Assembly (NCBI RefSeq): GCF_963082655.1 | Contig: NC_081553.1 | Span: 209,349,435 to 209,413,434 of the forward strand | Source of the DNA: Stomoxys calcitrans | Taxonomy: Eukaryota; Arthropoda; Insecta; Diptera; Muscidae | Length of the DNA stretch: 64,000 bases | Direction of reading: 5' to 3' | Position numbers and translations under genes: made by a program | Notes under the pieces: generated by a model | What the model was told of the DNA's origin: nothing | Databases searched by the model: none | Seen by the model: only the letters and a program-made list of their open reading frames with translations | Shown here: positions 34,831 through 45,179 of the stretch, one piece after another | How positions within the stretch are numbered: position 1 is the first letter of the stretch | How the letters are laid out: the number at the start of each line of letters is the position of its first letter

Positions 34831-36114
34831 TTGGGTTGCCCAAAAAGTAATTGTCGGTAATATAGTAGTAATATAGTCGGCGTTGACAAATTTTTTCAAC
34901 GGCTTGTGACTCTGTAATTGCATTCTTTCTTCTGTCAGTTATCAGCTGTTACTTTTAGCTTGCTTTAGAATAAAAGTGCGCGAAATTTTGTTTACATTTG
35001 TTTGTTTGGCGTCAATTTTAATATGAAGCCCACAAAGGAGCATTTTCGTCATATTTTACTTTATTATTTCCGTAAAGGAAAAAACGCGGAGCAGGTTGCT
35101 AAAAAGTTACAAGATGTGTATGGTGATAAAGCCTTAAAAGGAAGACAGTGCCAAATTTGGTTTCGCAAATTCCGTTCTGCAGATTTTTCACTTAAAGATG
35201 AGCCACGTTCAGGTCGGCCAAATTAAGTTGATGATGACCAAATCAAAGCATTAATCGAATTGGATCGTCATGTAACTGAGCGTGAGATAGGAGAGAAGTT
35301 AAATATACCAAAATCAACCGTTCATTATCACATAAAAAGTCTTGGACTGGTGAAAAAGCTTGATATTTGGGTACCACATGTATTGAAAGAAATTCATTTA
35401 ACAAACCGAATCAACGCTTGTGATATGCACCTTAAACGCAATGAATTCGATCCGTTTTTAAACTGGAGATGAAAAATTGATTGTTTACAACAACGTTAGT
35501 CGAAAATGATCATGGTCCAAGCATGGTGAACCAGCTCAAACCACTTCAAAGGCTGATATCCACCAAAAGAAGGTTATGCTGTCTGTTTGGTGGGATTGGA
35601 AGGGTGTGGTATATTTGGAGCTGCTTCCAAGGCACCAAACCATTAATTCGGATGTTTACTGTCCACAATTGGACAAATTGAATACAGCCATCAAGGAGAA
35701 GCGACCAGAATTGGTCAATCGTAAAGGTGTCATATTCCACCAGGACAACGCTAGACCGCACACATCTTTGGTCACTCGCCAAAAACTGAGTGAGCTTGGC
35801 TGGGAACTTTTGATGCATCCACCATATAGCCCTGACCTTGCACCATCAGACTATCATTTATTTCGATCTTTGCAGAACTCCTTAAATGGTAAAACTTTCG
35901 GCAATGATGAGGCTATAAAATCGCACTTGGTTCAGTTTTTTGCAGATAAAGGCCAGAAGTTCTATGAGCGTGGAATACTAAATTTGCCAGGAAGATGGCA
36001 AAAGGTTATCGAACAAAATGGCAATTATATATTTGATTAAAGTTCATTCTAAGCTTAATTAAAAATGCATTTACTTTCTTTTAAAAATCCGCAATTACTT
36101 TTTAGGCAACCCGA
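34831..36114 (+). mobile_element. Mariner transposon, 1284 bp
   Basis: Class II element with terminal inverted repeats (TTGGGTTGCCCAAAAAG at 34831, TTTTTAGGCAACCCGA at the far end) and TA duplicated at each border: GACCTA before, TATAATGCTATATGG after. The uninterrupted LINE copy A reads GACCTATAATGCTATATGG. It carries a broken transposase. Its ends match the MITEs of this window. Confidence 0.94.
35023..36040 (+). pseudogene. Mariner transposase, broken
   Basis: Encodes a mariner transposase (cut-and-paste, nuclear): an N-terminal DNA-binding half with MKPTKEHFRHILLYYFRKGK and the QIWFRKFRSADFSLKDEPRS helix-turn-helix linker, then HVTEREIGEKLNIPKSTVHY, and a catalytic DD34D core. Catalytic codons are GAT at 35468 (TGDE), GAC at 35744 (HQDNARPH) and GAC at 35849 (LAPSDYH); the last two are separated by exactly 34 residues. 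Length matches the usual ~345 residues. It is disabled by an in-frame TAA at 35224-35226 (after GRPN), a one-base insertion in the T-run near 35455-35460, and a TGA at 35507-35509. All three catalytic Asp are still present, so decay is modest. Confidence 0.93.
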
Positions 36115-36635
36115 TATAATGCTATATGGTGTTGTGGTCTGTTGGACGGCGCTTCAAAAGTCCATCTACTGCTTAATACTTAACCGGATCCAAAGGATGG
36201 CTTGTTTGTGCATCACAGCCGGACTGAGGACCACACCATCTGATGCACTGAATTTAACCCTACGTCTTATGCCTCTGCACATTGTGGCTATCCAAATTGC
36301 AGCGACCACTGCCGTGAGGTTAAGGGAGCTTGCTCTTTGGTCATATAGCGTCCACGGACACTGTGTTATACTTGATACAATATCCCATGATATTGTATCA
36401 TTACTGGCATCCCCAGACTGAAGGATGCCAGTAAAGACTTTTGCAGAAGCTGTGAGGACATCGAAGAAGAAGAGACTATAGAACACCTTCTGTGTTTATG
36501 TCCCGCTTTGGCAGTCAGAAGGAGTTCTACTTAAGGTTCCCATTTCTTTGAGAACCTGTGTGATTTAACGAATGTAAACATTCGCAAGTTATTGGGCTAT
36601 TTAAAGCGATCTGGATGGTTGAACGGTAGTAACTC
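36115..36635 (+). pseudogene. LINE B pol C-terminus and zinc finger
   Basis: Continues LINE B after the mariner: WTALQKSIYCLILNRIQRMA, CITAGLRTTPSDALNLTLRL and IAATTAVRLRELALWSY in one open frame to 36421, then in other frames EETIEHLLCLCPALAVRR (a C..H...C type finger) and NIRKLLGYLKRSGWLNG. The open 118-codon frame is a LINE remnant, not a host gene. Confidence 0.75.
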
Positions 36636-36871
36636 TTGGGTTGCCCAAAAAGTAATTGCGGATTTTTTAAAAGAAAGTAAATGCATTTTTAATAAAACTT
36701 AGAATGAACTTTAATCAAATATACTTTTTTTACACTTTTTTTTTAAAGCAAGCTAAAAGTAACAGCTGATAACTGACAGAAAAAAGAATGCAATTACAGA
36801 GTCACAAGCTGTGAAAAAATTTGTCAACGCCGACTATATGAAAAATCCGCAACTATTTTTGGGCAATCCAA
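36636..36871 (-). mobile_element. Mariner-derived MITE, copy 6, in LINE 3' end
   Basis: Complete MITE inserted between GGTTGAACGGTAGTAACTC and ATAAGTCATATTCCTTC. LINE copy A reads straight through the equivalent point. The left border is CTC, not TA, so the border has mutated or been trimmed. Confidence 0.9.
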
Positions 36872-36975
36872 TATAAGTCATATTCCTTCTTCTATTCCTG
36901 TGCTATCACATTGGAAGAAAATGTCTTTGTGAGTCTAATGGTATACTGCCATTTAAACCTATCCTAACCTAACCT

Positions 36976-37480
36976 CAAACTCATTACATTTGAATCCCAT
37001 ATTTTCGATCACCCCACAAATACGCTGTGGGGTTTTTTGAGAGTAAAGCTGCCCTAGACTCTTGCCCTTGATACCAAACTGGTATTTTTTTCCAAAACTT
37101 TTGATTTTAACCTCATATTGTATTGATCGCCCCCCCATCTCCGCTGAGGGAGTTTTTTTGCTTGTCCCCTACGATAATTGGAACCAAATTTGTATATCCG
37201 ATTCGAACTTCTCAAACCCCTTTCATTTAATACCCATATATCCAAATCGGACTACATCTTCGTTTGGGTGAAAGCAACCTGAGTTTTCCCCAAATTGCTC
37301 TACACCGAACGTTTTTCAAATGCTGATTTTAGAGTTATCATAAAGTGAAAAAAATTTCGTCTAAATCGGTACACCCATCTTCCGATATGGCCATTTTGAA
37401 AGTTACGATAAGGGACAGGGTCCGCCCCCTTGAGATATCAAACATTGAAGTCACCTAGTTAGACCCCGATAAAGACCATA
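36976..37480 (+). repeat. G/C-run interspersed repeat, partial
   Basis: Contains CATTTGAATCCCATATTTTC, TTTTAACCTCATATTG, GATAAGGGACAGGGTCCGCC and TGAGATATCAAACATTGAAG, the ordered blocks of the family. The (CAAA)n end is missing. Confidence 0.6.
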
Positions 37481-38122
37481 CAACACTTATCCATATGTAG
37501 GTGTATGGTGTTTTATAGGCGTTACCTACCGCCTTTTGCATTTCCTTAGCTAAACCGGTGCGGACCACTTATAATTCTCAAATTTAATCATAAACATAAA
37601 AATGTTTTTCCATTATTGACATCAAAGAGATTTCCTCATTTTCTTTTTTATTTCATTATTAAAACATAAAATTTCTCAAAAAGAAATGCAATTACAAAAA
37701 AGTATGTAAAATTTAGACTTTATGTGTTTTTGTTTTGATAAAAAAAATATTATCTCATGTAGTGGTAGACTTATTGCACTTTGGAAAACTTAAATTTAAT
37801 AAAAATACATATTCAGATGATAGTATGTGGGTGTGTGTTTGTTTTCTTTTCTTTTTTCTTCTCTCTCTAAACTAGAAAATTCTTAAAAAATAGTTGATCA
37901 TGATTTTTGTGTTGTTTTTTTTTCTTCTTCTTTACAATGAATAAGAAAGAGAGTTTAGAAAAAATAAATTCTATATTTGGTTTCAGGGTTGTTGTTTTTT
38001 TTTTCCTAAATCACGTACAGCTAAGGACAATTGTATCATATGGCAACACTGTTTTCCTTTATATCTCCCCCCCTGAGGGAGAGGGGAACAGAGCTAAGAA
38101 GACATTAGTGTGGGGGGGGGGT
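37481..38122 (-). other. 3' flank of aquaporin 2
   Basis: AT-rich sequence downstream of the aquaporin 2 stop. An AATAAA on the minus strand (37647-37652), about 470 bp past the stop, is a possible poly(A) signal. No other gene seen. Confidence 0.35.
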
Positions 38123-38966
38123 TTATGACAAAGGAACTTCCTCCATGGCACGCAATTTGTGATGGACAGGCTCTTCCTGGACCTCGCGACGGAAGACAAC
38201 CTTGTAACCGAAGGCAGCAATGACAGCAGCAGACATGGGTCCCACCCAGTAGACCCAGTGTGCGGTGAAATTGGAGTGCCACAAGGCAGGGCCAAAGGAA
38301 CGGGCAGGATTCATGCTGGCACCGGTGAAGGGTCCCTAAAAAAATTCAAAAAAAATTCAAAAATTTTGCTAATCTACATTACCATGTCCATGTCTACTTA
38401 CAGCTGTTATGGCCAAACAGGCAATGGCCAAGCCAAAACGAATTGGCACCGAGTCATGGAACTTGGCATTACGTGGATCCCAAACACCACAGCAGACCAA
38501 TATCAAGACGGCAGTGATTATAAATTCAATCATAACACCCTGACCTGGAGTCAAGAGCGCATGTGGTATCGTCACACACAATCCAGCTGGAGTGCTGTTA
38601 ATCACACTGTCCGGCAAGACGACCTTCAACAAACCATAGCCAATAAAGCCACCCAACATTTGGCCACAGAAATAGATGATGGCCATGGGAGCCGAAACCA
38701 TGTTATAGATGTAGGCAGCCACAGTCACAGTGGGATTCAAATGGGAACCGGAAACACAGCCAAAGCATTGAATGACAACCATGACAACTAAACCGAAATT
38801 CAAAGTCATTTGCAAGTGATTGTTGTGGAAGTCTTCGGTGCTGACGCAGCCCATGCAGCCCAAAAAGACCAGCATGCCTGTGCCAAGTAGCTCGGCCAGA
38901 AAGCAACAGATTTTATCCAATGTGGCAGGCTTCATTTTGAGCTTTTCTCGCAATTTGGTACAGCAA
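38123..38966 (-). CDS. Aquaporin 2, entomoglyceroporin-like
   Basis: Channel gene with two visible exons, complement of 38402-38966 and 38123-38335, separated by a 66-bp intron (GCT|GTAAGT, AG|GGACCC, phase 0). From the ATG at 38935 the protein is 248 residues (178 + 70). A clear acceptor (CTCTACAG) precedes 38966 and the frame stays open from it, so an upstream exon exists and could add N-terminal residues. Features: TM1 with AELLGTG (about 9-31), TM2 about 41-59, first half-helix HLNPTVT (67-69), TM3 with [15 protein letters not shown]4 with [15 protein letters not shown]5, second half-helix MNPAR (186-190) and TM6 with HWVYWVGPM, then a charged tail with [13 protein letters not shown]. The first motif is NPT. 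By-eye filter positions are Phe47, Ala175, Ala184 and Arg190: the His-to-Ala change typical of dipteran Eglps, for which glycerol and urea transport is known. Same intron position and numbering as aquaporin 1 downstream, so a tandem duplicate. Confidence 0.93.
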
Positions 38967-39130
38967 CTGTAGAGCAAAAGAAAAAGAGGCAGAGTAAGTA
39001 TATAACATCTAGTTTAAGGCTGTTAACCCATTGTGGGCAAAATTTCATAAAAATATTGTCGTAAAAAATTAAAAATTTTAATTTTAATTAAATACAGTCG
39101 TAAAAAATTAAAAATTTAAACTAATTTTGA
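38967..39130 (-). other. Upstream intron of aquaporin 2, start
   Basis: Begins with a strong polypyrimidine tract and CTCTACAG acceptor on the minus strand. The donor and first exon lie at higher coordinates and could not be located. Confidence 0.5.
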
Positions 39131-41130
39131 TTTTTTATATTTGTGCCTTTTCTAAAATTAGATTTTAATCGAATTCGAAAAAATTTATTTGTTTCAATAT
39201 ACGATAAAAAAAAACAATTCGACAAAGAAATTAAATTTTTATATATTTAAAAAAAATCGATTTTTAACGAAAAAATGTGTATTCATGCTTCTTCGATAAA
39301 AATCGAATTTCAATGAACATTTAGTTATTGTGGTTATTAAATAAAAAAAATATCTCCGGGAATAGGTTGTATAAAAAATTTGATAAATATTCCATAAAAT
39401 CGAAATTCGATTAATGCCGATAAGCTTTCAATATTTTTTGTCGAAAAACATAACTGTTAATAAAAACGTTTTGTTATTTTTTTTTTTTAATTTTTATTTA
39501 TGGAATTTTCTTGGTCATTAGACTTTCATCGAATTTTCACCGAAAATCGATTTTCCTCACATTTATCGATTTTTTATAGAAACTTGTTTTTAATCGAATT
39601 TTTATGGAAACCGAATTTTCATAGAAACTCGATCGTTATCAAACTGCTAATCGAAATTTTGGTTATTTCATCAATTTTTTATCGAAATTTTGGTTATTTT
39701 TTAAAATTTACTGTTATCGACTTTTCATGGGATAACATCTCTATAGGACCTTGAAAGAAAACCTATTTTTGCCGAATTTTTATAGAAATTTCACCGAAAA
39801 TCAATCATCATAAAATGATCGATCATCATAAAAAGCATCATAAAAATTCCATGTTATTAATCTTCAATGGTAAATTGAAAAAAAAACTCGATTTTTAAAG
39901 AATAATCGAAAAGATGTGTATTCATGCTTGTTCGATAAAAATCGAATTTCTATCAACACTTAGTTATCGTGGTTATTAAATAAAAAAATATCTCCGGGAA
40001 TAGGCTGCATAAAAAATTTGATAAATATTTCGTAAAATCGAAATTCGATTAATGTCGATAAGCTTTCAATATTTTTTGTCGAAAAACATAACTGTTTAAT
40101 AAAAACTTTTTGTTATATTTTTTTATTTTTGTTTATGGAATTTTCTTGGTCATTAGACTTTTATCGAATTTTCACTGAGAATCGATTTTCCTCAAATTTA
40201 TCGATTTTTTATAGAAACTTGTTTTTAATCGAATTTTTATGGAAACTTGATTTTTACCGAATTTTCATAGAAACTCGATCGTTATCAATCTGTTTATCGA
40301 AATTTTGGTTATTTATTAAAATTATACTGTTATTGACTTTTCATGGGATAACATCTCTATCGGACTTTATATGAAAATTGATTTGCAATATAAAAATTCC
40401 ATGTTATTCATTTTCAATGATAAATTGATATTTTATCGAGTTTTCTTACAAATTTTGATATTTTATCGATTTTTTTTTTTGTTGTTTTTAATCGAATTTT
40501 TATGGAAACTTTAATTTTAACCGAATTTTCGTAGAAACTTGATCTTTTTCAAATTTTTATAGAAAGTTTGGTTATTTCATCAAATTTTTATGGAAATTTT
40601 GGTTTTTTATTAAAATTATACTGTTATCGTCTTTTCTGGGATAACATCTCTATTGGACTTTATAAGAAACCCTATTTTTGCCAAATTTTTATAGAAATTT
40701 CACTGAAAATCGATTTTCATCATAACAACTTTATGTTATTTATTTATTTACTTTTTCTGAACTTTTATTGATTTGTCTTGGAATTTTTATAGAATTTTGG
40801 TTTTTTGTTTATTCGACAGAAACTTGATTTTATCGATTTTGACTATTTATTTATGAAAATGAAGTTGCCAACGAACTTTCACCATAAATCGATTTTTATC
40901 GAAAAGTTATTGCAACTCTGTTTTTCTCAAAATTTTATTGCAATTTGTCTGTTATTGAATTTTTATAAAAATATGACTTTGATGCCTTTGGCACAGAAAC
41001 ACGATTTTATTGAGTTTTTGTAGAAAGTTGTCAATGAATTTTGCACCAAAAATCGATTTTTATCGAATTTTTGTAAAAACTTGATTTATATAAAATTTTC
41101 AGAGAAATTCCATTTGTATCGATTTGTATC
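39131..41130. repeat. ATCGATTTT-rich AT region with 639-bp duplication
   Basis: Same motif field as 1-560 (TCGAATTTTTATGGAAACT, GAAACTCGATC, TTATCGATTTTT). Within it a block starting GTGTATTCATGCTT is repeated directly at 39275 and 39914, period 639 bp. Both copies contain AATATCTCCGGGAATAGG and CATGGGATAACATCTCTAT. Divergence between copies is modest. No coding region is convincing. Confidence 0.7.
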
Positions 41131-41433
41131 GGCCACCGTAGCGCAGAGGTTAGCATATCCGTCTATGACGATGAACGCCTGGGTTCGAATCATGGCGAGA
41201 CCATCAGAAAAAAAATTCAGCTGTGGTTTTCCCCTCCTAATGTTGGCAACATTTGTGAGGTACTATGCCATGTAAAACGTCTCTCCAGAGGTGTCGCACT
41301 GCGGCATACCGTTTGGACTCGGCTATAAAAAGGAGGCCCCTTATCATTGAGCTTTAACTTGAATCGGACTGCACTCATTGATATGTGAGAAGTTTGCCCT
41401 GTTCCTTAGTGGAATGTTCATGGGCAAAATTTG
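41131..41433 (+). mobile_element. tRNA-derived SINE, copy 6
   Basis: Plus-strand copy with an intact head GGCCACCGTAGCGCAGAGGT and B box GGTTCGAATC. ATTTGTATCG before and ATTTGCATCG after form a 10-base duplication with one change. It is inserted in the ATCGATTTT region. Confidence 0.9.
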
Positions 41434-41570
41434 CATTTGCATCGCCTTTTCATAAAAATTTGGATTGCTATCGAATTTTTAGAAAAATCTGTTTTAATCG
41501 AATTTTTTTTGTCGATTTTTTTATTATCGATTTTTAATAAAACTCGATATTTGTTTATCTTTTTTAACCA
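41434..41570. repeat. ATCGATTTT-rich region, continuation
   Basis: Resumes the AT-rich motif field after the SINE. Confidence 0.6.
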
Positions 41571-42879
41571 TTTTTATACCCTCCACCATAGGATGGGGGG
41601 TATACTAATTTCGTCATTCTGTTTGTAACTACTCGAAATATGCGTCTAAGAGCCCACAAAGTATATATATCGTTGATCTTCATGACATTTTAAGTCGATC
41701 TAGCCATGTCCGTCTGTCTGTCTGTCGAAAGCACGCTAACTTTCGAAGAAGTAAAGCCAGGCGCTTGAAATTTTGCACAAATACTTTTTATTAGTGCAGG
41801 TCGGTTGGGGTTGTAAATGGGCCATATCGGTCCATGTTTTGATATAGCTGCCATATAAACCGATCTTGGGTCTTGACTTCTTGAGCCTCTAGAGGGCGCA
41901 ATTCTTATCCGATCGGAATGAAATTTTGCACAACGTGTTTTGTTATGTTATCCAACAACTTTGCCAAGTATGGTTTAAATCGGTATATAACCTGATATAG
42001 CTGCCATTTAAAACGATCTTGGGTCTTGACTTCTTGAGCCAATAGAGGGCGCAATTCTTATCCGATTGGAATGAAATTTTGCATGACGCGTTTCGCTATG
42101 GCTTCCAATAACTGTGCTAAATTAGGATCAAATCGGTCAATAACCTGATATAGCTGCCATATAAACCGATCATGAATCATAACTTCTTGAGCCACTAGAG
42201 GGGTCAATTCTTATCCGATTTGAATGAAATTTCGCACGAAGTAGTTTGTTATGTTATCCAACAACTTTGCCACGGTATGGTTCAAATCGGTTCATAACCG
42301 GATATAGTTGTCATATAAACCAATATGGGAACTTGACTCTTGAGCTTCTGGAGTGCGCAATTCCTTTCCGATTTAGCTGCAATTTTGCAAAATGTATTTT
42401 ATTATGACATTCAATAAGTGTGCCAAATAAGGTTTAAATTGGTTCATAACCTGATATAGCTGCCATATAAACCAATCTGGGATCTGGACTTCTTGAGCTT
42501 CTAGACGTCGCATTTGCCTGAAATTTTGTACAGCGGATCCTCTCATGGCCATCAACATACGTGTTTATTATGGCCTGAATCGGTCTATAGCCTGATACAG
42601 CTCCCATATAAATCGATCTCGCTATTTTACTTCATGAACCCCCAAAGGGCCCAATTCTTATTCGAATTGGCTAATATTTTACACAGGTCTCAAACATATA
42701 ATTTAACTACTGTCCAAACCGGACCAAATCTTGATATCGCCCTAATAGCAGAGCAAATCTTTTCTTATATCATTTTTTTGCCTAAGAAGAGATGCAGGGA
42801 AAAGAACTCTACAAATGCGATCCATGGTGGAGGGTATATAAGATTCCACCCGGCCGAACTTAGCACGCTGTTACTTGTT
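41571..42879 (+). mobile_element. Mini-me-like element, complete reference copy
   Basis: Best end-to-end example at about 1.31 kb. Head TTTTTATACCCTCCACCATA plus GGATGGGGGGTATACTAA; (TA)n at about 41660; core TAAGTCGATCTAGCCATGTC; (GTCY)n; then modules with CGATCT-type anchors at 41861, 42014, 42167, 42321, 42473 and 42614 (153, 153, 154, 152, 141 bp). The tail has ATCCATGGTGGAGGGTATAT and CCGGCCGAACTTAGCACGCT, then TTACTTGTT. Head and tail share an inverted ATACCCTCCACCATRG string. It encodes no transposase or RT, so it would be non-autonomous. Confidence 0.82.
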
Positions 42880-43052
42880 TTTTTATTAAAAAAAAACCTA
42901 GCCTTAGAACTAGATTCTAATGTTTTGTAATCATTTGTTTAATAGGTTTTTCTTTGAAAAATGTACAAAAAATCATTTTTTTTAGAATTGCTTATTCCCT
43001 TTTAAATTCTTCTTTAATTGGAATTTCATTGGAGTGCCCAAATCGTTGAATT

Positions 43053-43288
43053 ATGGGTTGCCCAAAAAGTAATTGCGGATTTTTTAAAAGAAAGTAAATG
43101 CATTTTTAATAAAACTTAAAATGAACTTTAATCAAATATACTTTTTTTACACTTTTTTTCTAAAGCAAGCTAAAAGTAACAGCTGATAACTGACAGAAGA
43201 AAGAATGCAATTACAGAGTTACAAGCTGTGAAAAAATTTGTCAACGCCGACTATATGAAAAATCCGCAATTACTTTTTGGGCAACCCA
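43053..43288 (-). mobile_element. Mariner-derived MITE, copy 7
   Basis: Complete MITE in unique sequence. The outermost border base has changed (ATGGGTTGCC at the left, CAACCCACT at the right). Confidence 0.9.
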
Positions 43289-45179
43289 CTAAATTAAATG
43301 CCACATTTCCATTATCAAAGCCTTACAGCCACATTACTTAGAATTATACAGATTTTCCGGATAAGCTTAATGCACTGTTACAATAGTTTGACAGATGGTG
43401 AAACTCCACACCTTTTAACCGTGTCTTCTGCAGTCATGTTGTTAATCAAACGTTCTCAAAACCGGATTTTATTATAGAAACAAAAAAAAAGAAAACTCAA
43501 ACAACTCAAGCAACTTGAAAATGCTAGCTTTTCAAAACAAACAAACCGACGTTAAGTCTCAACTGAAAAAAAAAAATCGTGATTTTAGTTTTTCCGCTAG
43601 AAAATTCGTTACTTCCTCACATCGTAAGAACGCGTTTCAAACTGAGAGTCTTCTCAAGCCATGCCAACGGCTAGGCATTCAAGTGGCCACCATTCACTCT
43701 GGTATTTGGTAAGTGGTAGGTACGTGGTGGGGCTGCAACAAACAATATATCACAACACTGGGTATCTTTACATGGCTTGCTTTTGAATCTCCCAATTCGA
43801 TCTAGCACAAACGCATGCGCAGCCGACATAGAATCCCGGACAAAAGACATTAAAGCCAAAAAGCTAAGCTAAATGCTGTAATACCAGAATTTCCTGATTC
43901 ATGCCCAAGTACAGAGAGGCTTTTATTTTTTGTTTGGTCATTCATTCATGGCTTTCATTCAACTGCCTGCCGGCTGAGAGCCTCTTCATTTTGTTGGAAT
44001 GGTACAACTAATAAATCGCTTTTATTGCATACGGAGGAGATTTATTTTATTATTTTATTATTTTATTAAAATTGGAATTTGAGACCACAAGCAGTTAAAG
44101 AAATAGGCATGATGAGAATGCCTTTGTTAAGTGGGCTGGAAATAAAAACAAACCTTTTTTTCTAAATATCACTAAACTTTTTCATATGCCACTTCAATTA
44201 ATGGGCAATCAGGGTTTTAAGTACTCCATACAAATGTTGAAGGAAACGCGTAAACCCTTGAATAAAAATAGCTTTCATGTTTATAGCATCAATTGTAAAG
44301 ATAAACTCACTTGCTATCGATAGCCATAATCATTGATGTCAAGTTGCACAGTGGTTAAATATTTGAAGTAAGGCAAAAACAATGTCAATTGTCGCAATTA
44401 AAAGTGTGAGGTAATGACCAACATTTTTCGAAAATTACAAATTTCCAAAAATTTAGAACAATACTATAACAGCTATAAAACGATAGTTAAATCTCACTTT
44501 TGGAAACAAATGGGTACAATCTAGATGCCACTAACTATGGAAAGGAAGAGCCTTGGAGATGAGCTCCTAAATTCGGCTCCTATTTCAAATTCGGAGTAAC
44601 TATCCGATTTATTCTCTTAAAAGCAATTTTGCATTAATCCTACTTTGTTCCAAATAAAATCATCAAATCCAAATTTATGGCTTTACCACCTCTCCCATTT
44701 GTTTTGCTGTGCCATGCGTTCTACTTTAGGAAAAGATAATACGGAAATGTAAATTACTGATAAATAGTCATGTCAACAATCAATTATTTCATTTATTTTG
44801 CCGCAATTTCTTAGCTCAATCAAAACGAACTTAAATGCGTACATTATCACCTTTCTCGTTAACAAAAGCCATGAAAAACGTTACAAACACACATATAAAA
44901 AAATAAATGCAGTTATATCCAGTAGGAATGTTAATTGAGATATATATTTGCATAAAAAAATTATAAATGCTTAAACTTGTCGAATCACAGAGACTTTATA
45001 TGCAATTAACACATGCTGCCGGTCTTCAGACTTCAGGTTGGAAAAAACACAAGTAGCCAGCTAGCCATAAAAATGGCAGTGACTGGAATGTAGACAAATG
45101 TTGTAGATAACAAACGCATAAAGAATTAATCAATAACTGAAATGGGAATTTAAAAAAAGAAACATAAGGCGTAGAATGA
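43289..45179. other. Unique sequence, no gene seen
   Basis: About 1.9 kb without recognised repeats and without a coding exon that can be defended. It could contain the 5' exon of aquaporin 2 or unrelated regulatory DNA; nothing specific supports either. Confidence 0.4.

Larger units (their letters stand above)
33290..36975 (+). mobile_element. LINE copy B, with nested insertions
   Basis: A degenerate non-LTR retrotransposon. Pol coding pieces run from 33290 to 34482, resume at 34799-34830, and continue after the mariner from 36115. The 3' end (about 36890-36975) finishes with CTATCCTAACCTAACCT. It is interrupted by a SINE (34478-34785), a mariner (34831-36114) and a MITE (36636-36871). Removing these restores collinearity with LINE copy A at 12.05-12.67 kb. 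Confidence 0.85.

Noticed and set aside
36955..36980. CCTAACCTAACCT (and AGGTTAGGTTAGG at 53537) as telomere repeat
   Set aside because: Only two to three units, at the 3' ends of LINE relics; Diptera do not use TTAGG telomeres.
38159..38791. 210-codon plus-strand open frame opposite aquaporin 2
   Set aside because: Antisense shadow of a well-supported channel gene whose exons, splice sites and motifs all lie on the minus strand.
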